Below are positions 8,331 to 16,619 of a stretch of DNA of 64,000 nt, piece by piece. The notes beneath the pieces are model-generated. The model was not told the DNA's origin. It made no database searches and worked only from the letters and a program-made list of their open reading frames with translations. Every line of letters starts with the position of its first letter. The stretch's first letter is position 1. The position numbers and the translations under genes were made by a program. Origin of the DNA: Palsa-461 sp963768185 (GTDB taxonomy: Bacteria; Actinomycetota; Acidimicrobiia; Acidimicrobiales; RAAP-2). Location: contig CAVYGS010000005.1 in NCBI GenBank assembly GCA_963768185.1, positions 124,001-188,000 of the forward strand, read 5' to 3'.

Positions 8331-9476
8331 TCAGGCGGCCGACCACCCCGAGGCGACGAGCCGCTCGGCGGCCAGCGCGAGCCGCTCCGTCGGCTGGACC
8401 GCCGCCACCCGGACATGGCCCGTCGCCGTGGGCCCGTAGAACTCGCCGGGGCTGACCAGTAATCCGGCGTGGCGGGCCAGCTCCTCGGTCAAGGCCCATC
8501 CGTCGCCGATGCCCGGGGGCACCGGCACCCATAGATAGAAGCTGCCCTCGGGGAGCCCGGCCGGGCACCCCGCTGCGCCGAGGGCGTCGGCCAGGAGCTC
8601 GAGCCGCTCGAGATAACGCGCCCGCTGCTCGGTGACGTGCCCGTCGTCGCCCAGCGCCGCGACGGCGCCGGCCTGGACCGGACCCGGGACCATCAGTCCG
8701 GCGTGCCGGCGCACCTCGGTCAGATAGGTGACGAGGGCGGGGTCGCCGGCGTAGAAGCCGGCGCGCACGCCGGCCAGGTTCGACCGCTTGGACAACGAGT
8801 GCAGGGCCACCACGCCGTCGGTGCCGTGCTCGAGGATCGAGCGCGCCGGAGATGTCCACGTGAACTCGCAATAGCACTCGTCGGAGAACACCGGCACGCC
8901 GTGCTGGCGACCCCAGGCGGCCGCCGCCCCCAGGTCGTCGAGCCCGCCCGTCGGGTTCGACGGGGAGTTGGACCACAGCACGAGCGCGCGCTCGGCGTCG
9001 GCCGGATCGATCCGGTCGAGCGCGAGCCCGGAGCCCTCCACCGTGCGCGGCGGCACCGCGACGGGCCGGCATCCGGCCAAGAGCGCGCCCATGGCGTAGG
9101 TCGGATACGAGACGGCCGGGTACAGCACCACGTCGCGGCCGGGATCGCGCAGGTGCAGGTACTGGACGACCGATGCGACGAACTCCTTGGTGCCCACGCA
9201 GGCCGAGACCGCCTCGGGGCCGACCTCGACTCCGAAGCGGCGCGCCATCCACTCGCCGGCCGCCCGCCGCAGCGCTGCGCTCCCGGCCGACTCGGGATAG
9301 CCGCGCTCGGTGTTGGAGGTCGCCATCGCCTCCATCACGAAGGCGGGCGGCGGGTCACACGGCGTGCCCACCGAGCAGTCGACCATGCCGCCCTCGTGCG
9401 CCTGGGCCAGCTTCTCCAGGTCCCTCAGGCGGTGGAACGGGTAGGGCGGAGGTTCGAAGCCCTTGGGCGGGGTCAC
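8331..9476 (-). CDS. dapC: Succinyldiaminopimelate aminotransferase (DapC type, PLP fold I)
   Basis: Transaminates N-succinyl-2-amino-6-ketopimelate with glutamate. 381 aa from the GTG at 9476, which overlaps the hflX stop in GTGA. Fold-type I aminotransferase features are clear: an N-terminal FEPPPYPFHRLRDLEKLA, the Asn-Pro motif NSPSNPTGG (170-178), the Asp in VFSDECYCEF, and the PLP lysine in SLSKRSNLAGVRAGF (Lys230). The specific name rests on the surrounding dapD, dapE and dapF genes; by sequence alone it could be another class I/II aminotransferase. The open frame continues upstream in shadow of hflX. Confidence 0.88.
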   Translation of the reverse strand: MTPPKGFEPPPYPFHRLRDLEKLAQAHEGGMVDCSVGTPCDPPPAFVMEAMATSNTERGYPESAGSAALRRAAGEWMARRFGVEVGPEAVSACVGTKEFVASVVQYLHLRDPGRDVVLYPAVSYPTYAMGALLAGCRPVAVPPRTVEGSGLALDRIDPADAERALVLWSNSPSNPTGGLDDLGAAAAWGRQHGVPVFSDECYCEFTWTSPARSILEHGTDGVVALHSLSKRSNLAGVRAGFYAGDPALVTYLTEVRRHAGLMVPGPVQAGAVAALGDDGHVTEQRARYLERLELLADALGAAGCPAGLPEGSFYLWVPVPPGIGDGWALTEELARHAGLLVSPGEFYGPTATGHVRVAAVQPTERLALAAERLVASGWSAA

Positions 9477-10753
9477 GAGGCCGCCACGAACTCGGAGAAC
9501 CGGGCCCGTCCGGCCTCGTCCAAGAGCACGGTGAGCGTCGTGGCGTCCTCGCCGGCCTCCTGTTCGACGACCTCCCCCTCGCGGTGCACCGCGGCGAGGA
9601 CGTCGCCGCGGGCATAGGGGATGACCAACCGCACGACGCGATCGGTCAAGCGCACCCGGTCGGCGACGGCCCGGAGAAACCCGTCGATGCCCTCGCCGCT
9701 CAACGCGGAGATGCACACCGCGCCCTCGTGCTTGGCCACGAGCCGCGCCGCCTCGGGCGAGCGATCCGCCTTGTTCACCACCAAGAGCTCGGGGATGTCC
9801 GCGGCGCCGATGTCGGCCAAGACCGAGCGGACGGCCGCCATCTGTCCGTCGGGGTCGCGAGCCGAACCGTCCACCACGTGGAGCACCAGATCGGCGAGCG
9901 TGATCGACTGCAGCGTGGAATGGAACGCCTCGACGAGCTGGTGCGGCAACTTGCGCACGAACCCGACGGTGTCGGTGATCAGCACGGTCTCGCCGCCGGG
10001 CAGCGCGAGCTGCCGGGTCCTCGGATCGAGCGTGGAGAACAGCCGGTTCTCGGTGAGCACTCCGGCACCGGTCAGCCGGTTGAGCAGCGTCGACTTGCCG
10101 GCGTTGGTGTAGCCGACGAGCGCGAGCTCCCGGTGGCGCGACCGGGACCGGGCCCGCCGCTGCACGCCGCGGGTCCGGCCGACCTGATCGAGGTCGCTCT
10201 CGAGGCGCTGCATCCGCCGGACGAGCCGGCGGCGGTCGACTTCGAGCTGGGTCTCGCCGGGCCCCCGGGTCCCGATGCCGCCGGCCTGTTGGCTGAGCAC
10301 GTGACCCCGGCCCCGCAGCCGCGGCAGCCGGTAGCGCAGGAGGGCCAGCTCGACCTGGGCCTTGCCTTCGGGGGTGCGGGCGTTCTGGGCGAAGATGTCG
10401 AGGATCACCGCGGTGCGGTCGATCGCGGTGCGGCCGAGGATCGCCTCCAGGTTGCGTTGTTGGGCAGGGTTGAGCTCCTCGTCGAAGACCGCGGTGTCGG
10501 CGTCCACGGCGCGACTCACCTCGGCCAGCTCGGCGGCCTTGCCACGCCCCACAAAGGTGGCCGGGTCGGGCCGGTCGCGGCGTTGCACGACGCGGGCCAC
10601 GACGTCGGCGCCCGCCGTGTCCACGAGCAGGGCCAGCTCGTCGAGGCCCGCCTCCACCTCGTCGAGGTCGGTGCCGGGCAGGGCGACGCCGACGAGCACG
10701 ATGCGCTCGCGAAAGGACCGCTCGATCAGACTGCCGGGGAACTGCTGGGTCAC
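9473..10753 (-). CDS. hflX: GTPase HflX
   Basis: Ribosome-associated GTPase that splits or rescues stalled ribosomes. 426 aa from GTG 10753. The N-terminal HflX domain (LVDTAGADVVARVVQRRDRP, then FDEELNPAQQRNLE) is followed by the coiled-coil linker with RGPGETQLEVDRR. The G domain has Walker A GYTNAGKST (214-222), switch II DTVGFVRKLP and VVNKAD for base recognition. Both ends overlap neighbours by the GTGA arrangement (dapF upstream, dapC downstream). It lies between dapF and dapC, so expression follows the DAP cluster. Confidence 0.95.
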   Translation of the reverse strand: MTQQFPGSLIERSFRERIVLVGVALPGTDLDEVEAGLDELALLVDTAGADVVARVVQRRDRPDPATFVGRGKAAELAEVSRAVDADTAVFDEELNPAQQRNLEAILGRTAIDRTAVILDIFAQNARTPEGKAQVELALLRYRLPRLRGRGHVLSQQAGGIGTRGPGETQLEVDRRRLVRRMQRLESDLDQVGRTRGVQRRARSRSRHRELALVGYTNAGKSTLLNRLTGAGVLTENRLFSTLDPRTRQLALPGGETVLITDTVGFVRKLPHQLVEAFHSTLQSITLADLVLHVVDGSARDPDGQMAAVRSVLADIGAADIPELLVVNKADRSPEAARLVAKHEGAVCISALSGEGIDGFLRAVADRVRLTDRVVRLVIPYARGDVLAAVHREGEVVEQEAGEDATTLTVLLDEAGRARFSEFVAAS

Positions 10754-11571
10754 GCGAGCACGCTTCGATCGATCTCGATCTCGGCCACCCTGCGCACCGG
10801 CCCACCGAGTGTGACCGGGTCGCCGTCCTTGGCACCGAGGAGCACCTCGAGCGTTCCGCCGGGGTTGCGCACGGCCACGCGCCGGCCGACGAGCCCCCAG
10901 GCGTGCGCGACTGCCGCGGCGGCGCAGCTGCCGCTGCCGCACGCCCATGTCTCCCCCACCCCGCGCTCGAAGACCCGCATGGTGATCTCATCGGTTCCGG
11001 GTCCCGGCGCGACGAACTCGACATTGATCCCCTCGGGGAAGGGGGCCGCCAGCTCGGCGCCGATCCTTGCCACGTCCAGCTCGGCGGGATCCTCGCAGCG
11101 GACCACGAGGTGGGGGTTCCCGGTGTCGGCGCGCTGCGTCGGCCGACCGTCGGCGTCGGTCGAGGGGGCACCGACCAGGCGGACCCCGGTCAGCTCGACG
11201 GTGGCGTGCGCCGGCGCACCGGGAGCGCCGGGGGTGTACTCGACCGTGGCCACGCCGCCCCCGGTCAGCACGGTGAAGTGCCGGCTGTGCACCAGCCCGG
11301 CCTCGACGGCGGCCTGAGCCAGACAGCGCAATCCGTTCCCGCTCGTCTCGGCGAGCCCGCCGTCGGCGTTGTGCAGCTCCATCGCCAAATCGGCGCGGTC
11401 GTTGCCCAGCAGCACCCGGATGACGCCGTCCGCGCCCACCCCGCGGCGGCGGTCGCAGAGGTTGCGCACCTCGCCGTCGGTCAGTGCCACGCTGCCGGCC
11501 GGGTCCATCAGGATCAAGAAGTCGTTGCCCGCGCCCTCGTGCTTGGAGAGCCGCAGCAGGTCGCGGGACAT
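10750..11571 (-). CDS. dapF: Diaminopimelate epimerase with Ser in place of one catalytic Cys
   Basis: Converts LL-DAP to meso-DAP for peptidoglycan and lysine. 273 aa from ATG 11571, which follows the miaA stop by 4 nt. The two halves of the fold are present, with FHEGAGNDF-like KHEGAGNDFLI at the start. The family uses two Cys residues. The second is present as Cys211 in ACGSGSCAAA. The first normally lies in a CGNG motif, but here the motif is ETSGNGLRC with Ser77, and the nearest Cys is Cys83. Codon pattern and frame are normal, so this is not an indel effect. Operon position leaves little doubt about the assignment. Confidence 0.9.
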   Translation of the reverse strand: MSRDLLRLSKHEGAGNDFLILMDPAGSVALTDGEVRNLCDRRRGVGADGVIRVLLGNDRADLAMELHNADGGLAETSGNGLRCLAQAAVEAGLVHSRHFTVLTGGGVATVEYTPGAPGAPAHATVELTGVRLVGAPSTDADGRPTQRADTGNPHLVVRCEDPAELDVARIGAELAAPFPEGINVEFVAPGPGTDEITMRVFERGVGETWACGSGSCAAAAVAHAWGLVGRRVAVRNPGGTLEVLLGAKDGDPVTLGGPVRRVAEIEIDRSVLA

Positions 11572-11575
11572 GCTC

Positions 11576-12541
11576 CTAGTCTCGCGCCCGGTCCCGAGCA
11601 GCCGAGCGCTCGGATCCGTCGAGCAGCGCCCCCACGACACCGGCGGGATCCTCGTCGGGGCCGAGCCAGGCGATGCGGGGGTCCCGCCTGAACCAGGACC
11701 ACTGGCGCCGGGCGAAGGCCCGCGTCCGCTGGACGATGCGCTCGAGCGCCTCGTCCAGGCTGCACGCGCCCTCCAGGTGCGCGAGGAGCTCCTTGTACCC
11801 CAAGGCCTGGCGGGCGGTGCGCGACAGGCCGGCCGGTCGCTCGGCCAGGGCCCGCACCTCCTCGAGCAGTCCGGCGTCGAGCCAGCCGACGATGCGCTCG
11901 GCGATGCGCCGGTCCACCCTCGATGCGTCGAAGGGGATCCCGACCTGGACGAATCGAGTCGGCGGGTAGGCCTCGAGCCCGGGTCCGTAGGAGGAGAAGG
12001 GTCGACCGGAACCGATCGTCACCTCGAGCGCCCGGACAACGCGCCGCCGGTTCTCCGGGGCCATGCGGGAGGCCGCCACGGGGTCGAGCTCGGCCAGCCG
12101 CCCGTGCAGCGCGACGGCACCGGTGGGTCGCTCCGACTCCGCCTCGAGCGAGGTCGCGAGCTCCGGGTAACGGCCCGGCAGTGCCAGATCGTCCACCACC
12201 GCGCGCACGTACAGGCCAGTCCCTCCGACGAGGAGCGCCCGTGCGGCGCGGCGCTCGATGTCGGCCAGCGCGTCGCGGGCGGCCTCCTGGAACATCGACA
12301 CCGTGAACTCGTCGGCCGGGTCGACGAGGTCCAGGAGGTGGTGGCGGACCGTGGCGCGTTGCACCGCTGTGGGTTTGGCGGTCGCGAGGTCCAGGCCGCG
12401 GTACACCGTCATCGAGTCGACGGCGACGATCTCGACGTCGGGGCGAGCCGAGGCCACGCGCCAGGCCGCTTCGGACTTCCCCGACGCCGTGGTGCCGACG
12501 AGCACGACCGACCTGGGGCCGGTGTGCCGCGCCGAGGGCAC
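11576..12541 (-). CDS. miaA: tRNA dimethylallyltransferase
   Basis: Adds the dimethylallyl group to A37 of tRNAs reading UNN codons, producing the substrate of MiaB. 321 aa from GTG 12541. Walker A is GTTASGKSE (16-24), followed by VDSMTVYRGLDLATAKP with the substrate Asp and VGGTGLYVRAVVDDL. The C-terminal region has RTRAFARRQWSWFRRD, the tRNA-binding basic helix. The stop of miaB is 2 nt upstream, so miaB and miaA, consecutive steps of one modification, are coupled. Confidence 0.95.
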   Translation of the reverse strand: MPSARHTGPRSVVLVGTTASGKSEAAWRVASARPDVEIVAVDSMTVYRGLDLATAKPTAVQRATVRHHLLDLVDPADEFTVSMFQEAARDALADIERRAARALLVGGTGLYVRAVVDDLALPGRYPELATSLEAESERPTGAVALHGRLAELDPVAASRMAPENRRRVVRALEVTIGSGRPFSSYGPGLEAYPPTRFVQVGIPFDASRVDRRIAERIVGWLDAGLLEEVRALAERPAGLSRTARQALGYKELLAHLEGACSLDEALERIVQRTRAFARRQWSWFRRDPRIAWLGPDEDPAGVVGALLDGSERSAARDRARD

Positions 12542-12543
12542 GC

Positions 12544-13923
12544 TCAGCGGATGGCGACCGGGATCCGGCGGCGATGCCGCGGCGGCACGGCCACGCCGAC
12601 CGGTTCGGCCCGCAAGTGGTGCGGTGCGGCGCCGGTGATGAGGACGTCGACGAGCGCGCCTGGCGACGGCGCCGCCTCCGGCACGAAGTGGGCGATCTTG
12701 CCCTGCCGGGTCCTCCCCGCGAGGACCGACGGGTCCTTCCGGCTAGGGCCCTCCACGAGCACGCGCTCGATCCGCCCGACGCGCCCCTCGTGCTTGGCCA
12801 GCGCGGAACGCTCCACGACCACCCGCAACCGATCGAACCGCTCGGCGACCACCTCGCCGGGCACGAAGTGCTCGGGGCGCTCGGCCGCCCGGGTGCCCGG
12901 CCGCGGCGAGAAGATGAAGGTGTAGGCGCTGTCGTACTCGGCCTCGGCGACGACATCGAGCGTGCGCGCAAAGTCTTCCTCGGTTTCACCGGGGAATCCC
13001 ACGATGATGTCCGTGCTCACCGCAAGATCGGGCACGGCCGCGCGCACCGCCGCCAGCCGCTCGAGATAGCGCTCGGCCGTGTACCCGCGGCGCATCGCGG
13101 TGAGCACGCGGTCGCTGCCCGACTGGAGCGGCAGGTGGAGCTGCTCGCAGACCGCCGGCGTCTCGGCCATGGCCGCCATCGTCTCGGGCCGCAGGTCCTT
13201 CGGGTGTGGGGAGGTGAACCGGATCCGGTCGACCCCCTCGACCTCGCCGACCGCATGGAGGAGCGCCGCGAACAACGGCGAACGCCGCGTGATGTCGCGG
13301 CCGTAGGAGTTGACGTTCTGCCCGAGCAGGGTCACCTCGACGACGCCGCGTCGGGCCAGCGCCTCGACCTCGGCCACGATGTCCTCGGGCGGGCGGCTTA
13401 CCTCCCGGCCCCGCACCGACGGCACGATGCAGAAGGCGCACGAGTTGTCGCAGCCGGTCTGGATGGTGATCCACGCCGCATAGGGCAGCTCGCGCAGCGG
13501 TGCCGCCAGATGCGTGGGGGGCCCGTCCGGGTCCGGCGCATCGAGGATCTCGGTGATCGGGCCCTCGAGCTCGCTGCGGGCGATGAGCTCGGGCGCCCGG
13601 GCCAGGTTGTGGGTGCCGAAGACCACGTCCACGTGCGGCGCCCGCTCGCGGATGCGCTGGCGGTCCTTCTGCGCCAGGCAGCCCCCGACCGCGATCTTGA
13701 GCCCCGGCCGCCGGTCGGCCAGCTCCTTCAGCCGACCCAGCTCGCCATAGAGGCGGTTGTCGGCGTTCTCACGGATGCAACAGGTGTTGAAGACGAGGAC
13801 GTCGACCTCTTCGAGGTCCTCGGTGGGCTCCATGCCCTGCGCGACGAGCAGCCCGGCCAGGCGCTCGGAGTCGTGCTCGTTCATCTGGCACCCGAAGGTG
13901 CGGATCGCGAACTTGGGCGCCAC
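12544..13923 (-). CDS. miaB: tRNA-2-methylthio-N6-dimethylallyladenosine synthase
   Basis: Radical SAM methylthiotransferase acting on the MiaA product. 459 aa from GTG 13923. The N-terminal UPF0004 domain provides three Cys for the auxiliary cluster (TFGCQMNEHDSER, FNTCCIREN, VGGCLAQKD). The radical SAM motif is CDNSCAFC. A C-terminal TRAM domain ends the protein (LVEGPSRKDPSVLAGRTRQG). All nine expected regions are in one frame. It lies 20 nt after thrB and 2 nt before miaA. Confidence 0.96.
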   Translation of the reverse strand: MAPKFAIRTFGCQMNEHDSERLAGLLVAQGMEPTEDLEEVDVLVFNTCCIRENADNRLYGELGRLKELADRRPGLKIAVGGCLAQKDRQRIRERAPHVDVVFGTHNLARAPELIARSELEGPITEILDAPDPDGPPTHLAAPLRELPYAAWITIQTGCDNSCAFCIVPSVRGREVSRPPEDIVAEVEALARRGVVEVTLLGQNVNSYGRDITRRSPLFAALLHAVGEVEGVDRIRFTSPHPKDLRPETMAAMAETPAVCEQLHLPLQSGSDRVLTAMRRGYTAERYLERLAAVRAAVPDLAVSTDIIVGFPGETEEDFARTLDVVAEAEYDSAYTFIFSPRPGTRAAERPEHFVPGEVVAERFDRLRVVVERSALAKHEGRVGRIERVLVEGPSRKDPSVLAGRTRQGKIAHFVPEAAPSPGALVDVLITGAAPHHLRAEPVGVAVPPRHRRRIPVAIR

Positions 13924-13943
13924 CGGGAAAGTGTAGGTCCCCC

Positions 13944-14906
13944 CTACGCATCCTCATCGAAGTCGAACACGCCGCCCGATCCCGGCGACTCCCCCGCAGC
14001 CCCATCCGAGCCTCCGGCCGCGCTCCAGCGGGCCGAGGGCGGCAGACGGGCCGCCTCACCGACCACCAGCCCCGCCCGGTCCGGGTGGAGCAGGAGCGCA
14101 TCGCCGGTGACGCCCGACTCGGCCATGGCCACCTTGGCCTGCTGGCGCAGCGCCGGGGCGGCGTCGACGGTCGTGACCCCGAGCAGCGACGGACCCGCCC
14201 CCGACCAGCACGCCATCAGCGCGCCCGCCGCGAGGAGCGCGTGCATGAGCTTGGGCGCCTCCGGGAACAGTGGGCTGCGGTAGTCCTGGTGGAGGCGGTC
14301 CTCCCCGGCCTCGCGCGACAGCATCCGGTGGTCGGCCAGGCCGGCCATCAACAGCCCGAAACGGCCGAGGTTGAACGTCGCATCGGCGATGCCGATCTGG
14401 TTGGGCAGCGCCTGGCGGGCCCGCGCGGTCGAGAGCGGGCGATCCGGCACGATCGCGACCAACGCGATCTGGGGGTCGAGCGGCATCTCGACCGCCCGCA
14501 CCGCCCCCCGCACCATGGTCGCGACGACGAGCCCGCCCGCCACACTCGCCGCGGCGTTCTCGGGGTGGCCGTCCGCCTGTGCCGCGATCGCGAGCGCGTC
14601 GAGTTTCCGGGCCCCGGCAGCGGCAGCGGCCGCCACGGCCAGCGCGGCCGAGGACCCGAGCCCGCGGCCGACCGGCACCTGCGAGCGGACCGTGATGGCG
14701 ATCCGGTCGTGGCCGATGACGTCGATGGCGACGCGGGCGGCGAGGTGACCGGCGTCGTCGGACATCCCCGCACCCTCACCCTCGCTGTTGAGGATCAGAC
14801 GCGAGGCTGGCTCGACCTCGACTTCGACGTAGCGGTCCAGCGCGAGTGCGACCGTATCGAAGCCCGGGCCGAGGTTGGCCGAAGAGGCCGGGGCCCTGGC
14901 AAGCAC
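13944..14906 (-). CDS. thrB: Homoserine kinase (GHMP family)
   Basis: Phosphorylates homoserine for threonine synthesis. 320 aa from GTG 14906. The N-terminus ARAPASSANLGPGFDTVALA is the GHMP substrate motif, and PVGRGLGSSAALAVAA is the ATP-binding glycine-rich loop. The third motif is CWSGAGPSLLGV. The last ~35 residues are Gly, Ser and Asp rich and look like an unstructured tail. It starts 5 nt after the D,D-carboxypeptidase stop. No thrC or hom gene is near, so it is an isolated amino-acid gene in this cluster. Confidence 0.9.
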   Translation of the reverse strand: MLARAPASSANLGPGFDTVALALDRYVEVEVEPASRLILNSEGEGAGMSDDAGHLAARVAIDVIGHDRIAITVRSQVPVGRGLGSSAALAVAAAAAAGARKLDALAIAAQADGHPENAAASVAGGLVVATMVRGAVRAVEMPLDPQIALVAIVPDRPLSTARARQALPNQIGIADATFNLGRFGLLMAGLADHRMLSREAGEDRLHQDYRSPLFPEAPKLMHALLAAGALMACWSGAGPSLLGVTTVDAAPALRQQAKVAMAESGVTGDALLLHPDRAGLVVGEAARLPPSARWSAAGGSDGAAGESPGSGGVFDFDEDA

Positions 14907-14910
14907 GGGG

Positions 14911-16329
14911 TCAGAATACGCGCTCCAAGAAACTGAGGCTGGGGAGACGCACGGAGGTCACGGCGGCGACCTGGAGTTCTTGGGTCCCCACCCGCACCCG
15001 CAGGGTGCCCACCTTCGTGCCAGCGGGCGCCCCGAGCCGCGGCCGGCTCGACACATCCAACGAGCGGACGATCGGCTGGCCCGGCCAGGCGAGCGCCGAC
15101 GCCGAGGTCTGCGTCACGACCGGGGCCGCGTGTCCGCGCGCCGAGGCGATCGCCACCAGCTCGTCCTTGGTCACCGCGTCGAACACCCGCACGCCGCCCA
15201 CGACCGAGCGGGCGAGCGAGAGCGCCTCCAGTCCGGCCTGCGTGATGACGTCCTCGCCGACGCGGTCGCCCACGACCACCGCCAGCACCTCGACCGGTTT
15301 GCCGCCGACGCTCGCTTGCAGCGCCAGCACGTCGCAGCCGCCGGCCGCTGAGGTGTACCCGGACTTCACCCCGACGACGCCGTCCTCGCCGACGAAGGGG
15401 GTGAACGAGCCCACCGTGCCGCCGACCGGAAGGGTGACCGAGGACTGGTCGACCATCTGCGCGATGACCGGATTGGCCATGTCGAGCTGCGCCACCTTCA
15501 GCTGGTCGTCCGGGCTCGACACCGAACCGGTGGAATACCCACTCGCGTCGGCATAGGTCGTGTGCGTCATGCCGAGCGAGGACGCGGTCTCGTTCATCTT
15601 CTGCACGAAGGCCGAGATGCTGCCGGCGTCCCAGATCGCCAGCAGGTCGGCGAAGTTGTTCGCCGAGTGCACGAGCATGCCGTCGAGCAATTGGCTTTCG
15701 GTCAACTGCTCGCCGACCGACACCGGGATGTTCGCCTGGTCGGTGGCGACGTCCTCCCTGTACAGCGCGACGTCGTTCGGGGTGACCGTGATGGAGGGGC
15801 CGTCCTCCCCGACGCCGAGCGGGTGGTCGGTCAGCACGATGTGGGCGGTCATGAGCTTCGTCAGACTCGCGATCGGAACCGAGGCCTGTGGGCCGGACTG
15901 CTCAGCGATGCTGAGGGCGGGAATGGAGAAGGCCGACTGCACGCCGGTCGGCCACGCGATCGCCGGCGAGGAACCCGGGACCACGGTGGACGCCACGTTC
16001 GCGGTGACGGTGGTCGTGGGCTGCGCCTTGTGAAGGCGTTCGGTGATCACGACGGCCGATGCCGCGGCCAACGCGACGACGACCCCGACCACCGCGAACA
16101 CGAATCCGCGCGATCGTGCGCGGCGGTGCCGTGGCCGCCTCCGCCACCACAGGTGTCCGGGTCGTTCGGGGATCGCGATGTGCGGAGCCGTCGCCGGAAC
16201 GGTCGGGCCGCCAGCGGTCGCGAACCAGGTCTCACTCGAAGGGACCGGGTGTGCACCGGGGTCCGCGGTGAGGGGTGACCTTGCCGGATCGGCCGCGGTG
16301 GTCGGAACCGGGTCCTCGGAGGTCGTCAT
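14911..16329 (-). CDS. D-alanyl-D-alanine carboxypeptidase (S11/PBP5 type)
   Basis: Trims the terminal D-Ala of peptidoglycan stem peptides outside the membrane. 472 aa. A proline-rich N-terminal cytosolic segment and basic patch (WWRRRPRHRRARSRG) precede one membrane anchor at about 75-95 (FVFAVVGVVVALAAASAVVI). The serine-protease-like active site is complete: SxxK at Ser155-Lys158 (ASLTKLM), SxN at Ser222 (HSANN) and KSG at 322-324 (VKSGYTSAAG). A C-terminal beta-rich domain follows. The ATG overlaps the stop of a small upstream ORF in ATGA. Confidence 0.92.
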   Translation of the reverse strand: MTTSEDPVPTTAADPARSPLTADPGAHPVPSSETWFATAGGPTVPATAPHIAIPERPGHLWWRRRPRHRRARSRGFVFAVVGVVVALAAASAVVITERLHKAQPTTTVTANVASTVVPGSSPAIAWPTGVQSAFSIPALSIAEQSGPQASVPIASLTKLMTAHIVLTDHPLGVGEDGPSITVTPNDVALYREDVATDQANIPVSVGEQLTESQLLDGMLVHSANNFADLLAIWDAGSISAFVQKMNETASSLGMTHTTYADASGYSTGSVSSPDDQLKVAQLDMANPVIAQMVDQSSVTLPVGGTVGSFTPFVGEDGVVGVKSGYTSAAGGCDVLALQASVGGKPVEVLAVVVGDRVGEDVITQAGLEALSLARSVVGGVRVFDAVTKDELVAIASARGHAAPVVTQTSASALAWPGQPIVRSLDVSSRPRLGAPAGTKVGTLRVRVGTQELQVAAVTSVRLPSLSFLERVF

Positions 16330-16547
16330 CGCGCCATCGCCGACGGACCCGTTGCAATCCTGGCGCCAGGAAACATGTCGGCGCCGATCTCGGGGGCCGC
16401 CTGGGCAGGCCCCTCTGCGACACCCTCGCGAGCCTCCTCGTCGGCCCGTGGGCCGGTGTCCGGGGTCATCTCGGGCGACCGCGTCTCGGGTTCGATCGGG
16501 CGCGTCTTCACGACCTTCGGGAATCGTCGAACCGGTGAGGACGACAT
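16326..16547 (-). CDS. Small hypothetical protein coupled to the D,D-carboxypeptidase
   Basis: 73 aa from ATG 16547 (93 aa from GTG 16607). It is rich in Pro, Glu and Ala with a basic N-terminus (SSSPVRRFPKVVKTRP) and has no recognisable domain or membrane segment. Support is indirect: the third codon positions are GC-rich like the neighbours, and its TGA overlaps the next gene start in ATGA, the same coupling used throughout this cluster. It occupies almost all of the ftsK-carboxypeptidase gap. It could be a regulatory leader peptide or a chance frame. Confidence 0.45.
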   Translation of the reverse strand: MSSSPVRRFPKVVKTRPIEPETRSPEMTPDTGPRADEEAREGVAEGPAQAAPEIGADMFPGARIATGPSAMAR

Positions 16548-16619
16548 CGATCGGTTGAGGGCCGGCGGAGGGATGGTCAACCTCGACGCCCCCCGTCGAA
16601 ATCTCACCTCATTTGCCTA

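Noticed and set aside
8293..9252. Upstream open extension of dapD
   Set aside because: It is the dapC gene read in another frame; dapD has a good ATG at 8292 and normal length.
9477..11171. Very long minus-strand open frame continuing upstream of dapC
   Set aside because: It is Arg/Pro/Gly-rich shadow sequence of hflX and dapF in another frame; the real dapC starts at GTG 9476.
13944..14050. Frameshift at the thrB C-terminus
   Set aside because: The Gly/Ser/Asp-rich tail is odd, but no family-like sequence appears in the other frames, so a real disordered tail is simpler.
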